Source: Mycobacteriales bacterium
GTDB lineage: Bacteria > Actinomycetota > Actinomycetes > JAFAQI01
Assembly: GCA_035550055.1 (NCBI GenBank)
Contig: DASZRO010000031.1
Span: 1-64,000 of the forward strand
Reading direction: 5' to 3'
Length of the DNA: 64,000 bases
Positions 26,769 through 34,995 of this stretch are shown here, in pieces (the stretch's first letter is position 1; each line of letters starts with the position of its first letter). Under the pieces are notes generated by a model, which saw nothing but the letters and a program-made list of their open reading frames with translations, ran no database searches and was not told where the DNA came from. The position numbers and the translations under genes were made by a program.

Positions 26769-27385
26769 CCGCCGCCGTCCGGGGCGGGGGCGTCGTTCGC
26801 CCGCAAGGTGGCGACGGCGATCGCGAGCGCGCCGATGGCGATCGCGCACGCCGCAGCCGGGTCGCTCCACCACCAGCCGAACGCGTCGTTGAGGCCGGCC
26901 CCGGCGAGCGCCGCGCTCGCCGCCAGCGCGCCGATGAGCGACAGGCCGCCGTCCGCGGCGAGCGCCCGGCTCGGGATCCGCTTGCCGTAGCGGCGCTTCG
27001 CCGTACCGAGGAACGCCAGCGCGACCACCGACAGCCCCGCCACGACGAGACCGGCGACCTGCTCCTTGGTGTGCTGGCCGCCGACCAGCCGGTAGATGCC
27101 GCCGGCGAGGCTGACCGTCCCGACGATCGACAGGCCGGTGCCGACGACGAGCTGGGCGACTCGCTCGCGACCTTCGTGGATCACCTCGTGACGCAACGCG
27201 TGCCGGAAGTGCGTCACCAGGACGATCGAGCCGACCGCGTCGAAGACGCCAACCGCGCCGAACGCGATCAGGACGAGGCTTCGCGCCCCGACGCCGACCG
27301 CGATGCTTTCCGCGCTCGCCCCCACCGTCCACACGATCGAAGCGACCGACAGCGCCAACCCGGCCCGGACCTCACGCAAACCCAC
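26765..27385 (-). CDS. Cation-diffusion-facilitator-like membrane protein
   Basis: 206 residues from GTG 27385; a TTG at 27406 lies inside the inverted repeat and is less likely. About six hydrophobic segments with the layout of cation-efflux proteins. The aspartate in the second segment (VGVFDAVGS) is present, as is ALAADGGLSLIG in the fifth, but the His normally following Asp there (HxxxD type) is missing, and no C-terminal cytoplasmic domain is present. A non-canonical or inactive relative; the metal is unknown. Confidence 0.72.
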   Translation of the reverse strand: MGLREVRAGLALSVASIVWTVGASAESIAVGVGARSLVLIAFGAVGVFDAVGSIVLVTHFRHALRHEVIHEGRERVAQLVVGTGLSIVGTVSLAGGIYRLVGGQHTKEQVAGLVVAGLSVVALAFLGTAKRRYGKRIPSRALAADGGLSLIGALAASAALAGAGLNDAFGWWWSDPAAACAIAIGALAIAVATLRANDAPAPDGGG

Positions 27386-27391
27386 CCCGTC

Positions 27392-27472
27392 CGAAGTAGC
27401 ACACAACCCACTCCGATTGGTACCGGCCTGCGACGGATGTCCGGTTCCAGGGGGCAGTTGTGTGCTACTTCG
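27392..27472. repeat. 81-bp element with 16-bp perfect inverted repeats
   Basis: CGAAGTAGCACACAAC at 27392-27407 recurs as an exact inverse at 27457-27472, with 49 unrelated bases between. It fills the divergent gap between the cation-efflux-like gene and the SDR at 27514. It could be a mini-transposon remnant, a two-site operator or a structured leader; no other copy was noticed in the window. Confidence 0.75.
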
Positions 27473-27513
27473 TACGACGGGGCGGTGGCTGGGGAGCGCC
27501 TAGCATTCGGCGG

Positions 27514-28320
27514 ATGACGGACTTGGCCACTGACGTCGTCGTCGGCGCGGGTAGCGGAATGGGTGCCGCCGTCGCGCGGCTGCTCGTCGGGCGCGGCAAC
27601 CGGCTGCTGCTGGCCGACCGCGACATCGCCGCTGCGACGAGCGTCGCGAGCGAGCTGACCGGCAACGTCGAAGCCGTCGGCTGCGACATCACCGACGAGG
27701 CGTCGGTCGACGCGCTGGTGTCCCAGGTGGGCTCACTCGGTGCGCTGGTCGTCACCGCCGGGTTGTCGCCCAACATGGCCGACGGGCGGCGGATCTTCGA
27801 GGTCAACCTCGTCGGCATGAGCCGCGTGGTCTGCGCGGTCGAGGAAGTGCTCGCCCCGGGCAGCGTCGGCGTCTGCTTCGCCTCCATGGCCGCTGCCATG
27901 GTCCCGGCCGACCCCGGCGTCGACGCCCTCCTCGACCACCCCGACTCCGCCACGCTCTTCGACGAGCTTGCCCCCCTCGGGCTGCTCGAGCACTCCGGGA
28001 TCGCCTACGCCGTCTCCAAGCGGGGCGTCGTGCGCCTGGTCGAGCGGCGCGCGAAAGCGTGGGGCGACAAGGGCGCGCGCCTGGTGTCGGTCTCTCCGGG
28101 CGTGATCGACACCCCGATGGGCCGGCTCGAGGACGCCAACGAACCGGCCATGGCGGGCATGGTGACGGCGAGTGCGCTAGCCCGCGAAGGCCGTCCGGAG
28201 GAGCTCGCCTCGGTCGTGTCGTTCCTCGTGTCCGACGCGGCCGCGTTCGTCACGGGCACCGACGTGCTCGTCGACGGCGGCGCGGTCGCGGCCCAGCGCT
28301 CAGCCCAGGGCGGCAGCTAG
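27514..28320 (+). CDS. SDR-family oxidoreductase
   Basis: 268 residues from ATG 27514; the reading extends upstream but only into the inverted repeat. VVVGAGSGMGAAVARLL cofactor motif, CDITDEAS, then a shortened catalytic region with YAVSKRG and GxxxTGTDVLVDGGA at the C-terminus. The order TAGLSPN replaces the common NNAG. Substrate unknown; it lies beside an esterase and a P450. Confidence 0.86.
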   Translation: MTDLATDVVVGAGSGMGAAVARLLVGRGNRLLLADRDIAAATSVASELTGNVEAVGCDITDEASVDALVSQVGSLGALVVTAGLSPNMADGRRIFEVNLVGMSRVVCAVEEVLAPGSVGVCFASMAAAMVPADPGVDALLDHPDSATLFDELAPLGLLEHSGIAYAVSKRGVVRLVERRAKAWGDKGARLVSVSPGVIDTPMGRLEDANEPAMAGMVTASALAREGRPEELASVVSFLVSDAAAFVTGTDVLVDGGAVAAQRSAQGGS

Positions 28321-29193
28321 CGCGGCGACCTTCGCCTTAGTGAAGCGCCGTACGACGGGCGCCTTCGGCGCGACCGAGTCGAAGCCGTGAAACGCGCCGT
28401 CGACCACCTCGACCTCGCACGGCACCCCGGCTGCTCGCAGTCGCTCGGCGTACGCGAGGTCCTCGTCGTGGAACAGGTCGCACGTGCCCACCCCGACCCA
28501 GGCCGGCGCGACGCCCGACAGATCCTCACAGCGAGCGACCGCGGCCAGCGGTGGGACGTCGACCGCGCCCGGCTCCATCCCGGTGTAGCTGCGCCAGCCA
28601 AAGTTGTTGCCGCGCAGGTTCCACAGCCGGAAGTCGCTCTCGTCGACGTCGGTACGCAGGCACGTCCGGTCGTCGAGCATCGGGTAGACGAGCAGCTGGA
28701 GTCGCAGCGGCACGCCTTCGTCGCGAGCCCGAAGCGCCACCGCGGCCGCCAGGCCGCCGCCTGCGCTCGCTCCCCCGACGGCGATTCGTGACGCGTCGAC
28801 GAACGGTTGCCGGCGCAGCCAGGTCAGGCCGGCGAAACAGTCGTCGAGCCCAGCCGGAAACGGGTGCTGCGGCGCGAGGCGGTAGCTCACCGCCGCTACG
28901 ACGACGCCGAGCTCGCGACACATCTCCCGGCACAGCGGATCGTCCTGTGCCGGGGTGCCGATGACGTAGCCGCCGCCGTGGATCCACAGCAGCGCGGGGC
29001 GCGGGCCGGTCACGCCCGGCGGGCGGTGCAGCCGCACCACCTGCTCCCCCAGCTCGATGGTCTCGATCCCGCTGCGCGACCGGCGCGACATCCGATCGGT
29101 CATCCAACGCAGCACCGGCAGCAGCCGCGGACCGATGCCAGCTTTCGGCGACAGCCGGGCGGCTCGCCGCAGGTCCGGATGAATCCTGGTCAC
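28300..29193 (-). CDS. Alpha/beta hydrolase, hormone-sensitive-lipase type
   Basis: 297 residues, GTG start. Oxyanion motif HGGGYVIG (about residues 71-78), nucleophile GGASAGGG, Asp in GTCDLFHDED and His in DGAFHGFDS. Family IV esterase or lipase, likely acting on short or medium acyl esters. Its last 21 bases overlap the convergent SDR gene. Confidence 0.92.
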   Translation of the reverse strand: MTRIHPDLRRAARLSPKAGIGPRLLPVLRWMTDRMSRRSRSGIETIELGEQVVRLHRPPGVTGPRPALLWIHGGGYVIGTPAQDDPLCREMCRELGVVVAAVSYRLAPQHPFPAGLDDCFAGLTWLRRQPFVDASRIAVGGASAGGGLAAAVALRARDEGVPLRLQLLVYPMLDDRTCLRTDVDESDFRLWNLRGNNFGWRSYTGMEPGAVDVPPLAAVARCEDLSGVAPAWVGVGTCDLFHDEDLAYAERLRAAGVPCEVEVVDGAFHGFDSVAPKAPVVRRFTKAKVAALAAALG

Positions 29194-29254
29194 CGGCGAA
29201 ACCTACGCGACACACCGCTCCGACCGACTGCGGAAGGGACGTTATCCTGTGCAA

Positions 29255-29271
29255 GAACGAGATTCTCATTC
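29255..29271. promoter_or_regulatory. Candidate operator upstream of second P450
   Basis: GAACGAGATTCTCATTC: 7 of 8 symmetric pairs match around a central T. It lies 12 bases before the P450 start and between two divergent genes. It does not match the KstR consensus. Confidence 0.45.
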
Positions 29272-29282
29272 GTGGGAGAGAC

Positions 29283-30560
29283 ATGGCCGAGGCGCTGGAC
29301 TTCGACGCGATCGACTTCTTCCGCGACGACGCGCTGATCCCGGACCCGTACCCCTACTTCGACCACCTGCGGGACAAGTGCCCGGTCCAGCCCGAGCCAC
29401 ATCACGACGTCGTCATGGTCACGGGATACGACGAAGCCTGCGAGATCTACAACGACGCCGAGACGTTCTCCTCGTGCCTGTCGGTGAGCGGTCCGTTCCC
29501 CGGCTTCCCGGTGCCGCTCGAAGGCGACGACGTGAGCGAGCTCATCGACAAACACCGCGACGAGCTGCCGATGAGCGACCAGCTGCCGACGATGGACCCG
29601 CCCAAGCATCGCGACCATCGCGGCCTGCTGATGCGCCTGCTCACCCCGGCCCGGCTTCGCGAGAACGAACAGGCCATGACCGCGCTCGCCGACCGTGAGA
29701 TCGACCGCTTCGTCGAGTCCGGCAGCTGCGACCTGATCGGGGACTTCGCCAACCCGTTCACGTTCTTCGTCATCGCCAACCTGCTCGGCGTCCCCGAGGC
29801 GGACCAGGAGGAGATCCGCCAGCAGTTCCAGGGGCGCAAGGGCACCGTCGGCAGCACCAGCAAGACGATGACGCACAGTCCGCTGGAGTACCTCTACGAG
29901 ACGTTGTCGGCCTACGTCGAGGACCGCCGCCGCGAGCCCCGCGGCGACGTCATGACCGGCATGGCGCAAGCGACCTTCGAGGACGGCTCACTGCCAGAGG
30001 TGATCGACGTGGTGCGCGTGGCCGCGAACCTGTTCGCCGCGGGGCAGGAGACCACCGTCCGGCTGCTCGGTACGTCGTTCCAGCTGATCGCGGAGCGACC
30101 CGAGCTGCAGGAGCTGCTGCGCAGCGACCCGTCGGCGATCACGAACTTCGTCGAGGAATGCCTGCGTTACGAGAGCCCCGTGAAGGGAGACTTCCGGCTC
30201 GCCCGCGTCAACACGAAGGTCGGCGGCGTCGACATCCCGGCCGGCACGATCGTGATGGTCGTCAACGGCGCCGCGAACCACGACGCCCGCAAGTTCAGCT
30301 CACCGAAGGAGTTCCAGCCGGACCGGGCCAACGCCCGTCAGCACCTCGCCTTCGGTCGAGGCATCCACACGTGCCCGGGCGGCCCACTGGCCCGCGCCGA
30401 AGGCCGGGTCAGTCTCGAGCGGTTCCTCGCGCGGGTCGACGACATCCGGATCTCCGAGGCCCACCACGGTCCCGCCGGCGCGCGACGCTACGAATACGTC
30501 CCGACCTACATCCTGCGCGGGCTGCGCGAGCTCCACCTCGACTTCACGCCGAAGGGATAG
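29283..30560 (+). CDS. Cytochrome P450, paralogue of 18708-19991
   Basis: 425 residues, GGGAGAG before the ATG. Starts DAIDFFRDDALIPDPYPYFDHLRD; I-helix AAGQETT; ECLR for ExxR; haem loop FGRGIHTCPGGPLARA. Nearly collinear with the operon P450 (shared YDEA-x-E-x-Y, TFDPPKH/TMDPPKH and SP-(I/V)-KGDFR), so a duplication within the region. Monocistronic, divergent from an esterase. Substrate unknown. Confidence 0.95.
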   Translation: MAEALDFDAIDFFRDDALIPDPYPYFDHLRDKCPVQPEPHHDVVMVTGYDEACEIYNDAETFSSCLSVSGPFPGFPVPLEGDDVSELIDKHRDELPMSDQLPTMDPPKHRDHRGLLMRLLTPARLRENEQAMTALADREIDRFVESGSCDLIGDFANPFTFFVIANLLGVPEADQEEIRQQFQGRKGTVGSTSKTMTHSPLEYLYETLSAYVEDRRREPRGDVMTGMAQATFEDGSLPEVIDVVRVAANLFAAGQETTVRLLGTSFQLIAERPELQELLRSDPSAITNFVEECLRYESPVKGDFRLARVNTKVGGVDIPAGTIVMVVNGAANHDARKFSSPKEFQPDRANARQHLAFGRGIHTCPGGPLARAEGRVSLERFLARVDDIRISEAHHGPAGARRYEYVPTYILRGLRELHLDFTPKG

Positions 30561-31560
30561 CGCCGAGCGCCACCAGCGACGCGTGCGCATGGTGTCGCAC
30601 CAGCTCGTCGCGATCGTTGAGGGCGGCGGTGAGCGCCCGCACCGGCTCGGGTCCGCCGAACCAGCGAAGCGCGATCGCGGCGTGCATCCGCGACCAGTTG
30701 TTGCTGCTCGTCATCGCCATCAAAAGCAGCGGGACCGCCTCGGGACGTCGGGTGTAGCCGAGCCCCAGCAGTACGTCGCCATGAGGGATCCAGTGTGGGT
30801 CGGCGAAGACCGCCGCGTACTCGGCAGGGAAGGCAGACCCCAGATCACACGAGACCGCCGTGACGCTGTCGATCAGGAATCGCGCCTGATCGCGAGGGAG
30901 ATCGAGGACCAGCGTGCCTGACTTGAGCTCACCGAAGCGCTTCACTGCCTCCGGTCCGGCCGCGAGCAGGGCCCGTCGGCTGGCCTCGTCGCCATGCACG
31001 ATCGCCGCTTGCAGGAGCGCGACGACATCCGCCACAACCGGGGGTGCCGGCGAGCCGACCGGCCGAGTGGCGCCGACCGGCTGAGTGGCGCCGACCGCCA
31101 CGGTCACCGGGCGGCGGCGGTACTCCGCGAACCCGGCGGCGGCGTACCCGGCGAAGCACGCCGTGGTGAGCCAGGCGCCCCATCCGGGGTGGTGCCAGAT
31201 GCCGAGCGCGCGCCCCGATGAGCTGACGGTCCAGTCGGCGGCGAGCAGCACCCGTACGCTGCAGGCCACGACGCCCGCCGTCCCGCCGAACAGCAGCGCA
31301 CGACGGAACGCACCGGGCAGTTCGACGTGGGTGGAACGCAGGCACGAGACACCGAGCACGCCCAGGGTGATCGCGGCCAGGATGCAGACCGCGCCGATCA
31401 AGCCGTCGCCGCCCGACAGGCCGGTGGAAGTCGTCGTGGTGGCAAACGTCGCCCCCGACACGATCCAGGTGCCGAGCACGCCGACGACGACGACGGGCAG
31501 CAGTCCGATCGCGACCGCGACCGACCACGGTCTTGGCGCTGCCCCCCGGTCCATGCTCAT
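30544..31560 (-). CDS. Membrane protein with C-terminal HEAT-like repeats
   Basis: 338 residues. Four hydrophobic segments in the first ~145 residues, then a Pro/Gly/Thr linker containing a short duplicated unit (VGATQPVGATRPVG), then an alpha-helical cytoplasmic part. Its end (ALRWFGGPEPVRALTAALNDRDELVRHHAHASL) reads like HEAT repeats. I do not recognise a functional family. The 3' end overlaps the P450 gene by 17 bases in convergent orientation. Confidence 0.72.
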   Translation of the reverse strand: MSMDRGAAPRPWSVAVAIGLLPVVVVGVLGTWIVSGATFATTTTSTGLSGGDGLIGAVCILAAITLGVLGVSCLRSTHVELPGAFRRALLFGGTAGVVACSVRVLLAADWTVSSSGRALGIWHHPGWGAWLTTACFAGYAAAGFAEYRRRPVTVAVGATQPVGATRPVGSPAPPVVADVVALLQAAIVHGDEASRRALLAAGPEAVKRFGELKSGTLVLDLPRDQARFLIDSVTAVSCDLGSAFPAEYAAVFADPHWIPHGDVLLGLGYTRRPEAVPLLLMAMTSSNNWSRMHAAIALRWFGGPEPVRALTAALNDRDELVRHHAHASLVALGAIPSA

Positions 31561-31670
31561 TCCTTCGACCAGTGCCTGCCTAAGCCTGAAGCCTCGCCAG
31601 GGAGTTGGTCGACCGCGCGTCGAGCAGGAATCGAGAAGACCCCGGGAGCGGACCTGCTTAGGTTGGACCC

Positions 31671-32093
31671 ATGAGCGGATTCAGCAAGGAAGAGCAGGCG
31701 GCCATGAAGGCGCGCATCGAGGAGCTGCGCGCCGAAGGCAAGAAGGGCGCCAAGAAGGCCGACGAGCACCAGGCCTGCCTCGACGCGATCGCGAAGATGG
31801 CGCCCGACGATCGCGCGATCGGCGAGCGGGTGCACGCCGTCGTCACGAAGCACGCGCCGCAGTTGTCGGCGAAGACCTGGTACGGCATGCCGGCGTACGC
31901 CAACGCCGACGGCAAGGCCGTCATCTACTTCCGTGATGCCGGCAAGTTCAAGGAGCGGTATTCGAACTTCGGGTTCAACGACACCGCAACACTCGACGAC
32001 GGCGACATGTGGCCGATCATGTTCGCGATCCAGCGGTGGAGCCCGACCGTCGAGAAGAAGATCGCCGCGCTCGTGAAGAAGGCCGTCGGCTAG
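31671..32093 (+). CDS. DUF1801-family protein
   Basis: 140 residues, Lys/Glu-rich N-terminus, then the DUF1801/YdhG-like core around KTWYGMPAYAN and VIYFRDAGKFKERYSNFGF. Cytosolic. Relatives are small alpha/beta proteins with an iron-chaperone-like (frataxin-like) fold; the function is unproven. The 110-base gap upstream shows no clear operator. Confidence 0.85.
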   Translation: MSGFSKEEQAAMKARIEELRAEGKKGAKKADEHQACLDAIAKMAPDDRAIGERVHAVVTKHAPQLSAKTWYGMPAYANADGKAVIYFRDAGKFKERYSNFGFNDTATLDDGDMWPIMFAIQRWSPTVEKKIAALVKKAVG

Positions 32094-32101
32094 GCGACCC
32101 G

Positions 32102-33289
32102 TTACGCCGGAACGGGGACCGACACCAGCTTCGAGAGGTTGCCGCCCATGAACTTGCGGATCTGCTCCTCGCTCGAGTACGCCGCCAGGTCGTCGACGAA
32201 CTTCGCCGGCTCGGCGAGCCCCTCCGGGTGCGGGAAGTCCGACCCGAACAGCACGTGGTCCTCGCCGAGCAGCTCGGCCAGGTCGGCGTAGTTCTCCTCC
32301 CAGAACGGGCTGATGTAGACGTTGCGGCGTACGACATCGACCGGGTTCTCGGCGAACTCCTGCGGCATCTTCTTGTAGAGGTCCCGCATGGCCTTCAACA
32401 GCGGGCCGACCCAGCTGGCGCCGTTCTCGATGACGGCGATCTTCAGCTCCGGGAACCGCGACAGCGCACCGTGGCACACCAGCGCGGAGACCGAGTCCTC
32501 GATCGGACGCCACGCGGACAGCATGCGGAACGCCTGCGGCTGGAACGGCAGCATCTCGCTGCCGGTGCCTTCCCACTCGTTGGCGTAGCGCTCGTACCCG
32601 CTGTCCGAGGAGTGCATCCCGACGAGGAGGTCGTTGTCGACGATCTTCTGCCAGATCGGGTCGAACTCCGGCTTGCCGAACGACCGCGGACCGCGAAAGC
32701 CGGGGACCGGGGCAGGGCGGATCAGTACGACGCGGGCTCCGCGCTCGATGACGTAGTCGAGCTCCTCCAGCGCCTTGTCGACGATCGGGAGCGTGATGAC
32801 CGGCGTCGGGAAGATCCGGTTCTCGTAGTTGAAGGTCCAGGTCTCGTACATCCACTCGTTGAGCGCGTGGATCACGATGTGGATCAGCTCCGGATCGTCA
32901 CGCATCCGCTCCTCGACCAGGCTGGCCAGAGTCGGGAACATCAACGACCGGTCGATCCCCTGCTCGTCCATCAGGGCCAGCCGTGACGCCGGCTCGCGGA
33001 AGGCTGGGATCGCGCGCATCGGCTCGCCGAAGATCTCGCGGCGGCTCTTGCCCTCGGGGTTGCCCTTTCGGTAGTACTCCTCCTGCGCGCCCGGGCGCGC
33101 CACGACATCGAATGTCGGGTTGGGGATGTACTCGCTGATCTGGCCCCGGACCACGATCTTCGTCCGGCCGCGGACGTCGACGTAGTCGATCGCGTTCTTG
33201 TACCGATCCGGAAGGAACTTGGTGAGCGCCTCTTTCGTCTCGTACATGTGGTTGTCGGCGTCGAAGATCGACAAGTCGTTCAGGGCCAT
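32102..33289 (-). CDS. Amidohydrolase-2 family (ACMSD-like) metal-dependent hydrolase or decarboxylase
   Basis: 395 residues, ATG 33289. Begins FDADNHMYE, the actinobacterial variant of the first metal motif. Then TIM-barrel segments: VGMHSSDSG, LVCHGALSRFPELKIAVIENGASWV (family His), and a late FGSDFPHPEG with the catalytic Asp. Related enzymes decarboxylate or hydrate ring-cleavage and similar products; the substrate is unknown. The promoter gap with the divergent alpha/beta hydrolase carries the third ACAYTGACGTCRA copy, tying it to the 6858-12402 genes. Confidence 0.9.
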   Translation of the reverse strand: MALNDLSIFDADNHMYETKEALTKFLPDRYKNAIDYVDVRGRTKIVVRGQISEYIPNPTFDVVARPGAQEEYYRKGNPEGKSRREIFGEPMRAIPAFREPASRLALMDEQGIDRSLMFPTLASLVEERMRDDPELIHIVIHALNEWMYETWTFNYENRIFPTPVITLPIVDKALEELDYVIERGARVVLIRPAPVPGFRGPRSFGKPEFDPIWQKIVDNDLLVGMHSSDSGYERYANEWEGTGSEMLPFQPQAFRMLSAWRPIEDSVSALVCHGALSRFPELKIAVIENGASWVGPLLKAMRDLYKKMPQEFAENPVDVVRRNVYISPFWEENYADLAELLGEDHVLFGSDFPHPEGLAEPAKFVDDLAAYSSEEQIRKFMGGNLSKLVSVPVPA

Positions 33290-33311
33290 GATTCGAATTA
33301 ACCTCTCTTTG

Positions 33312-33324
33312 ACACTGACGTCAA
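33312..33324. promoter_or_regulatory. Candidate operator, copy 3 of ACAYTGACGTCRA
   Basis: ACACTGACGTCAA in the 72-base divergent gap, 22 bases upstream of the amidohydrolase start and 38 bases before the hydrolase start. Differs from the copy at 8410 by one base. Confidence 0.6.
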
Positions 33325-33361
33325 TATCAGCATCGGCGCGCTCCAGCGAGGAGATCACAGC

Positions 33362-34084
33362 ATGACGACCTACGTCCTGGTGCACGGTGGCGGCCACGGC
33401 GGCTGGTGCTACGACAAGGTCGCCCGGCTGCTGCGCGATGCCGGTCACGAGGTCCACGCGCCGTCGCTGACCGGCCTGGCCGAACGGGCCGGCGAGCTGA
33501 GCGCCGACACGGACCTCTACACCCACGTCGGCGACGTCACCTCGTTGCTTGCCGGACACGACCTGCGCGACGTCGTCCTGGTCGGTCACAGCTATGGCGG
33601 CATGGTGATCACCGGCGCTGCTGACCGCGCGTACGACCGCGTGGGCAAGCTCGTCTACCTCGACGCGGCGAACCCGCGCAACGGCCAGTCACTGGTGGAT
33701 GTCGCCGGGCCGATGATGAACGCGGCTCGATCGCTCGGCCGGGTGGTCGACGGCGTGGAGGTGATCCTGTGCCCTGATGAGCCCGGGTCAGGAGCGTTCT
33801 ACGGCGTGACCGATCCTGCTGACCTCGCCTGGATGGACGAGCACCTCACCCCCCACCCGTGGAAGTCGATCGAGCAGCCCCTCGACCTTCGCCACGAAGC
33901 CGAGCTCTGGGCGATCCCGCAGTTCCACATCGTGTGTACGTCGACGATCGCCACCCGCGGCCCGGAGCTGATCGCGAAGGCGCGCAGCGAAGGGCGCCTA
34001 TGGGACATCGACACCGGGCACGACCTGATGATCACCGAGCCGCGAGCCGTCGCGGACGCATTGCTGGAGATCGCGACGCGCTGA
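33362..34084 (+). CDS. Alpha/beta hydrolase, plant-esterase/hydroxynitrile-lyase-like
   Basis: 240 residues, GAGGAG before the ATG. HGGGHGGWCYDK oxyanion region, nucleophile elbow GHSYGG (about residue 75), and a late His in DTGHDLMI; the acid residue probably lies in the region around residues 180-210. A salicylate-esterase-type fold; it likely hydrolyses a small ester or a C-C bond. Probably co-regulated with the divergent amidohydrolase. Confidence 0.9.
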   Translation: MTTYVLVHGGGHGGWCYDKVARLLRDAGHEVHAPSLTGLAERAGELSADTDLYTHVGDVTSLLAGHDLRDVVLVGHSYGGMVITGAADRAYDRVGKLVYLDAANPRNGQSLVDVAGPMMNAARSLGRVVDGVEVILCPDEPGSGAFYGVTDPADLAWMDEHLTPHPWKSIEQPLDLRHEAELWAIPQFHIVCTSTIATRGPELIAKARSEGRLWDIDTGHDLMITEPRAVADALLEIATR

Positions 34085-34110
34085 CCGCGGCGTACGTCAG
34101 GGTGCGTACA

Positions 34111-34911
34111 TCAGGGTCTCGCGACGATCTCGCCATGCAGGATCGAGATCCACCCGTCCGGGTCGCCGGCCCACCTCCGCCAGGCAGCGGCGATCCGCTC
34201 CAGGTCTGCTTGCTCGGCACGCCCCTCCCCGATCAGCTGACGGGCGAGGTCCGAGCCGACGATCCGGTCGGCCCACATCCCGCCCCAGAAGCCACGACCA
34301 TCCGCGTCGGCGAAGGACCAGGTGCTCGACGTCGCCGTCACGTCGCAGAACCCCGCCTCATGCGCCCACGCCAGCAAGCGCCGTCCGGCGTCCGGCTCAC
34401 CGCTGTTGGCGCGAGCCGCGTCGCGATACAGGCGCAGCCAGTCGTCGAGATCTGCGCAGGCCGGGTACCAGACGAAGCCTGAGTAGTCGCTGTCGCGCGC
34501 AGCCACCACCCCGCCCGGCCGGCACACCCGGCGCATCTCGGCCAGCGCACGCACCGGGTCGTGAACGTGCTGCAGGACCTGGTGGGCGTGGACCACGTCG
34601 AAGCTGTCGTCGTTGAAGGGCAGGTCGTGCACGTCGGCGACCTCGAAGACCACGCCGTCGATGCCTCGCCGCGCGATCTCCTGGCGGGCGATGTCGAGGG
34701 CAGACGCCTCGGGCTCGACCGCCGTCACGGTCCCCGGCGCCACGATCCGGGCGAGGTCGGCCGTGATCGTCGCCGGTCCACATCCGACGTCGAGCAGTGC
34801 TTGCCCCGCCGCCAGGTACGGCAGCAGGTAGCCCGCGGAGTTCTCCGCCGTACGCGAGCGATGCGACCGCAACACCGACTCGTGATGGCCATGGGTGTAC
34901 GCCCGTCTCAT
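34111..34911 (-). CDS. Class I SAM-dependent methyltransferase
   Basis: 266 residues. SAM motif LLDVGCGPATITADLA (about residues 39-54), acidic EPE, then DSFDVVHAHQVLQHVHDP and LAEMRRVCRPGGVVAARDSDYSG. UbiE-like Methyltransf_11 family; the C-terminal third is specific to an actinobacterial subgroup. Small-molecule methyl acceptor unknown. Confidence 0.92.
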   Translation of the reverse strand: MRRAYTHGHHESVLRSHRSRTAENSAGYLLPYLAAGQALLDVGCGPATITADLARIVAPGTVTAVEPEASALDIARQEIARRGIDGVVFEVADVHDLPFNDDSFDVVHAHQVLQHVHDPVRALAEMRRVCRPGGVVAARDSDYSGFVWYPACADLDDWLRLYRDAARANSGEPDAGRRLLAWAHEAGFCDVTATSSTWSFADADGRGFWGGMWADRIVGSDLARQLIGEGRAEQADLERIAAAWRRWAGDPDGWISILHGEIVARP

Positions 34912-34995
34912 GCCGTCACGCTACACCGTCGTTCATCATTGTGAGATAGGGGTTTCGAATATTGGGATGACAGACGTCTCGGGCAGGATTGACCC

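Noticed and set aside
29240-29282. KstR-type cholesterol regulator box before the P450
   Set aside because: The sequence does not match the known TAGAAC-N2-GTTCTA form.
31579-31663. CCTAAGC...GCTTAGG inverted repeat
   Set aside because: Seven-base arms 71 bases apart can occur by chance.
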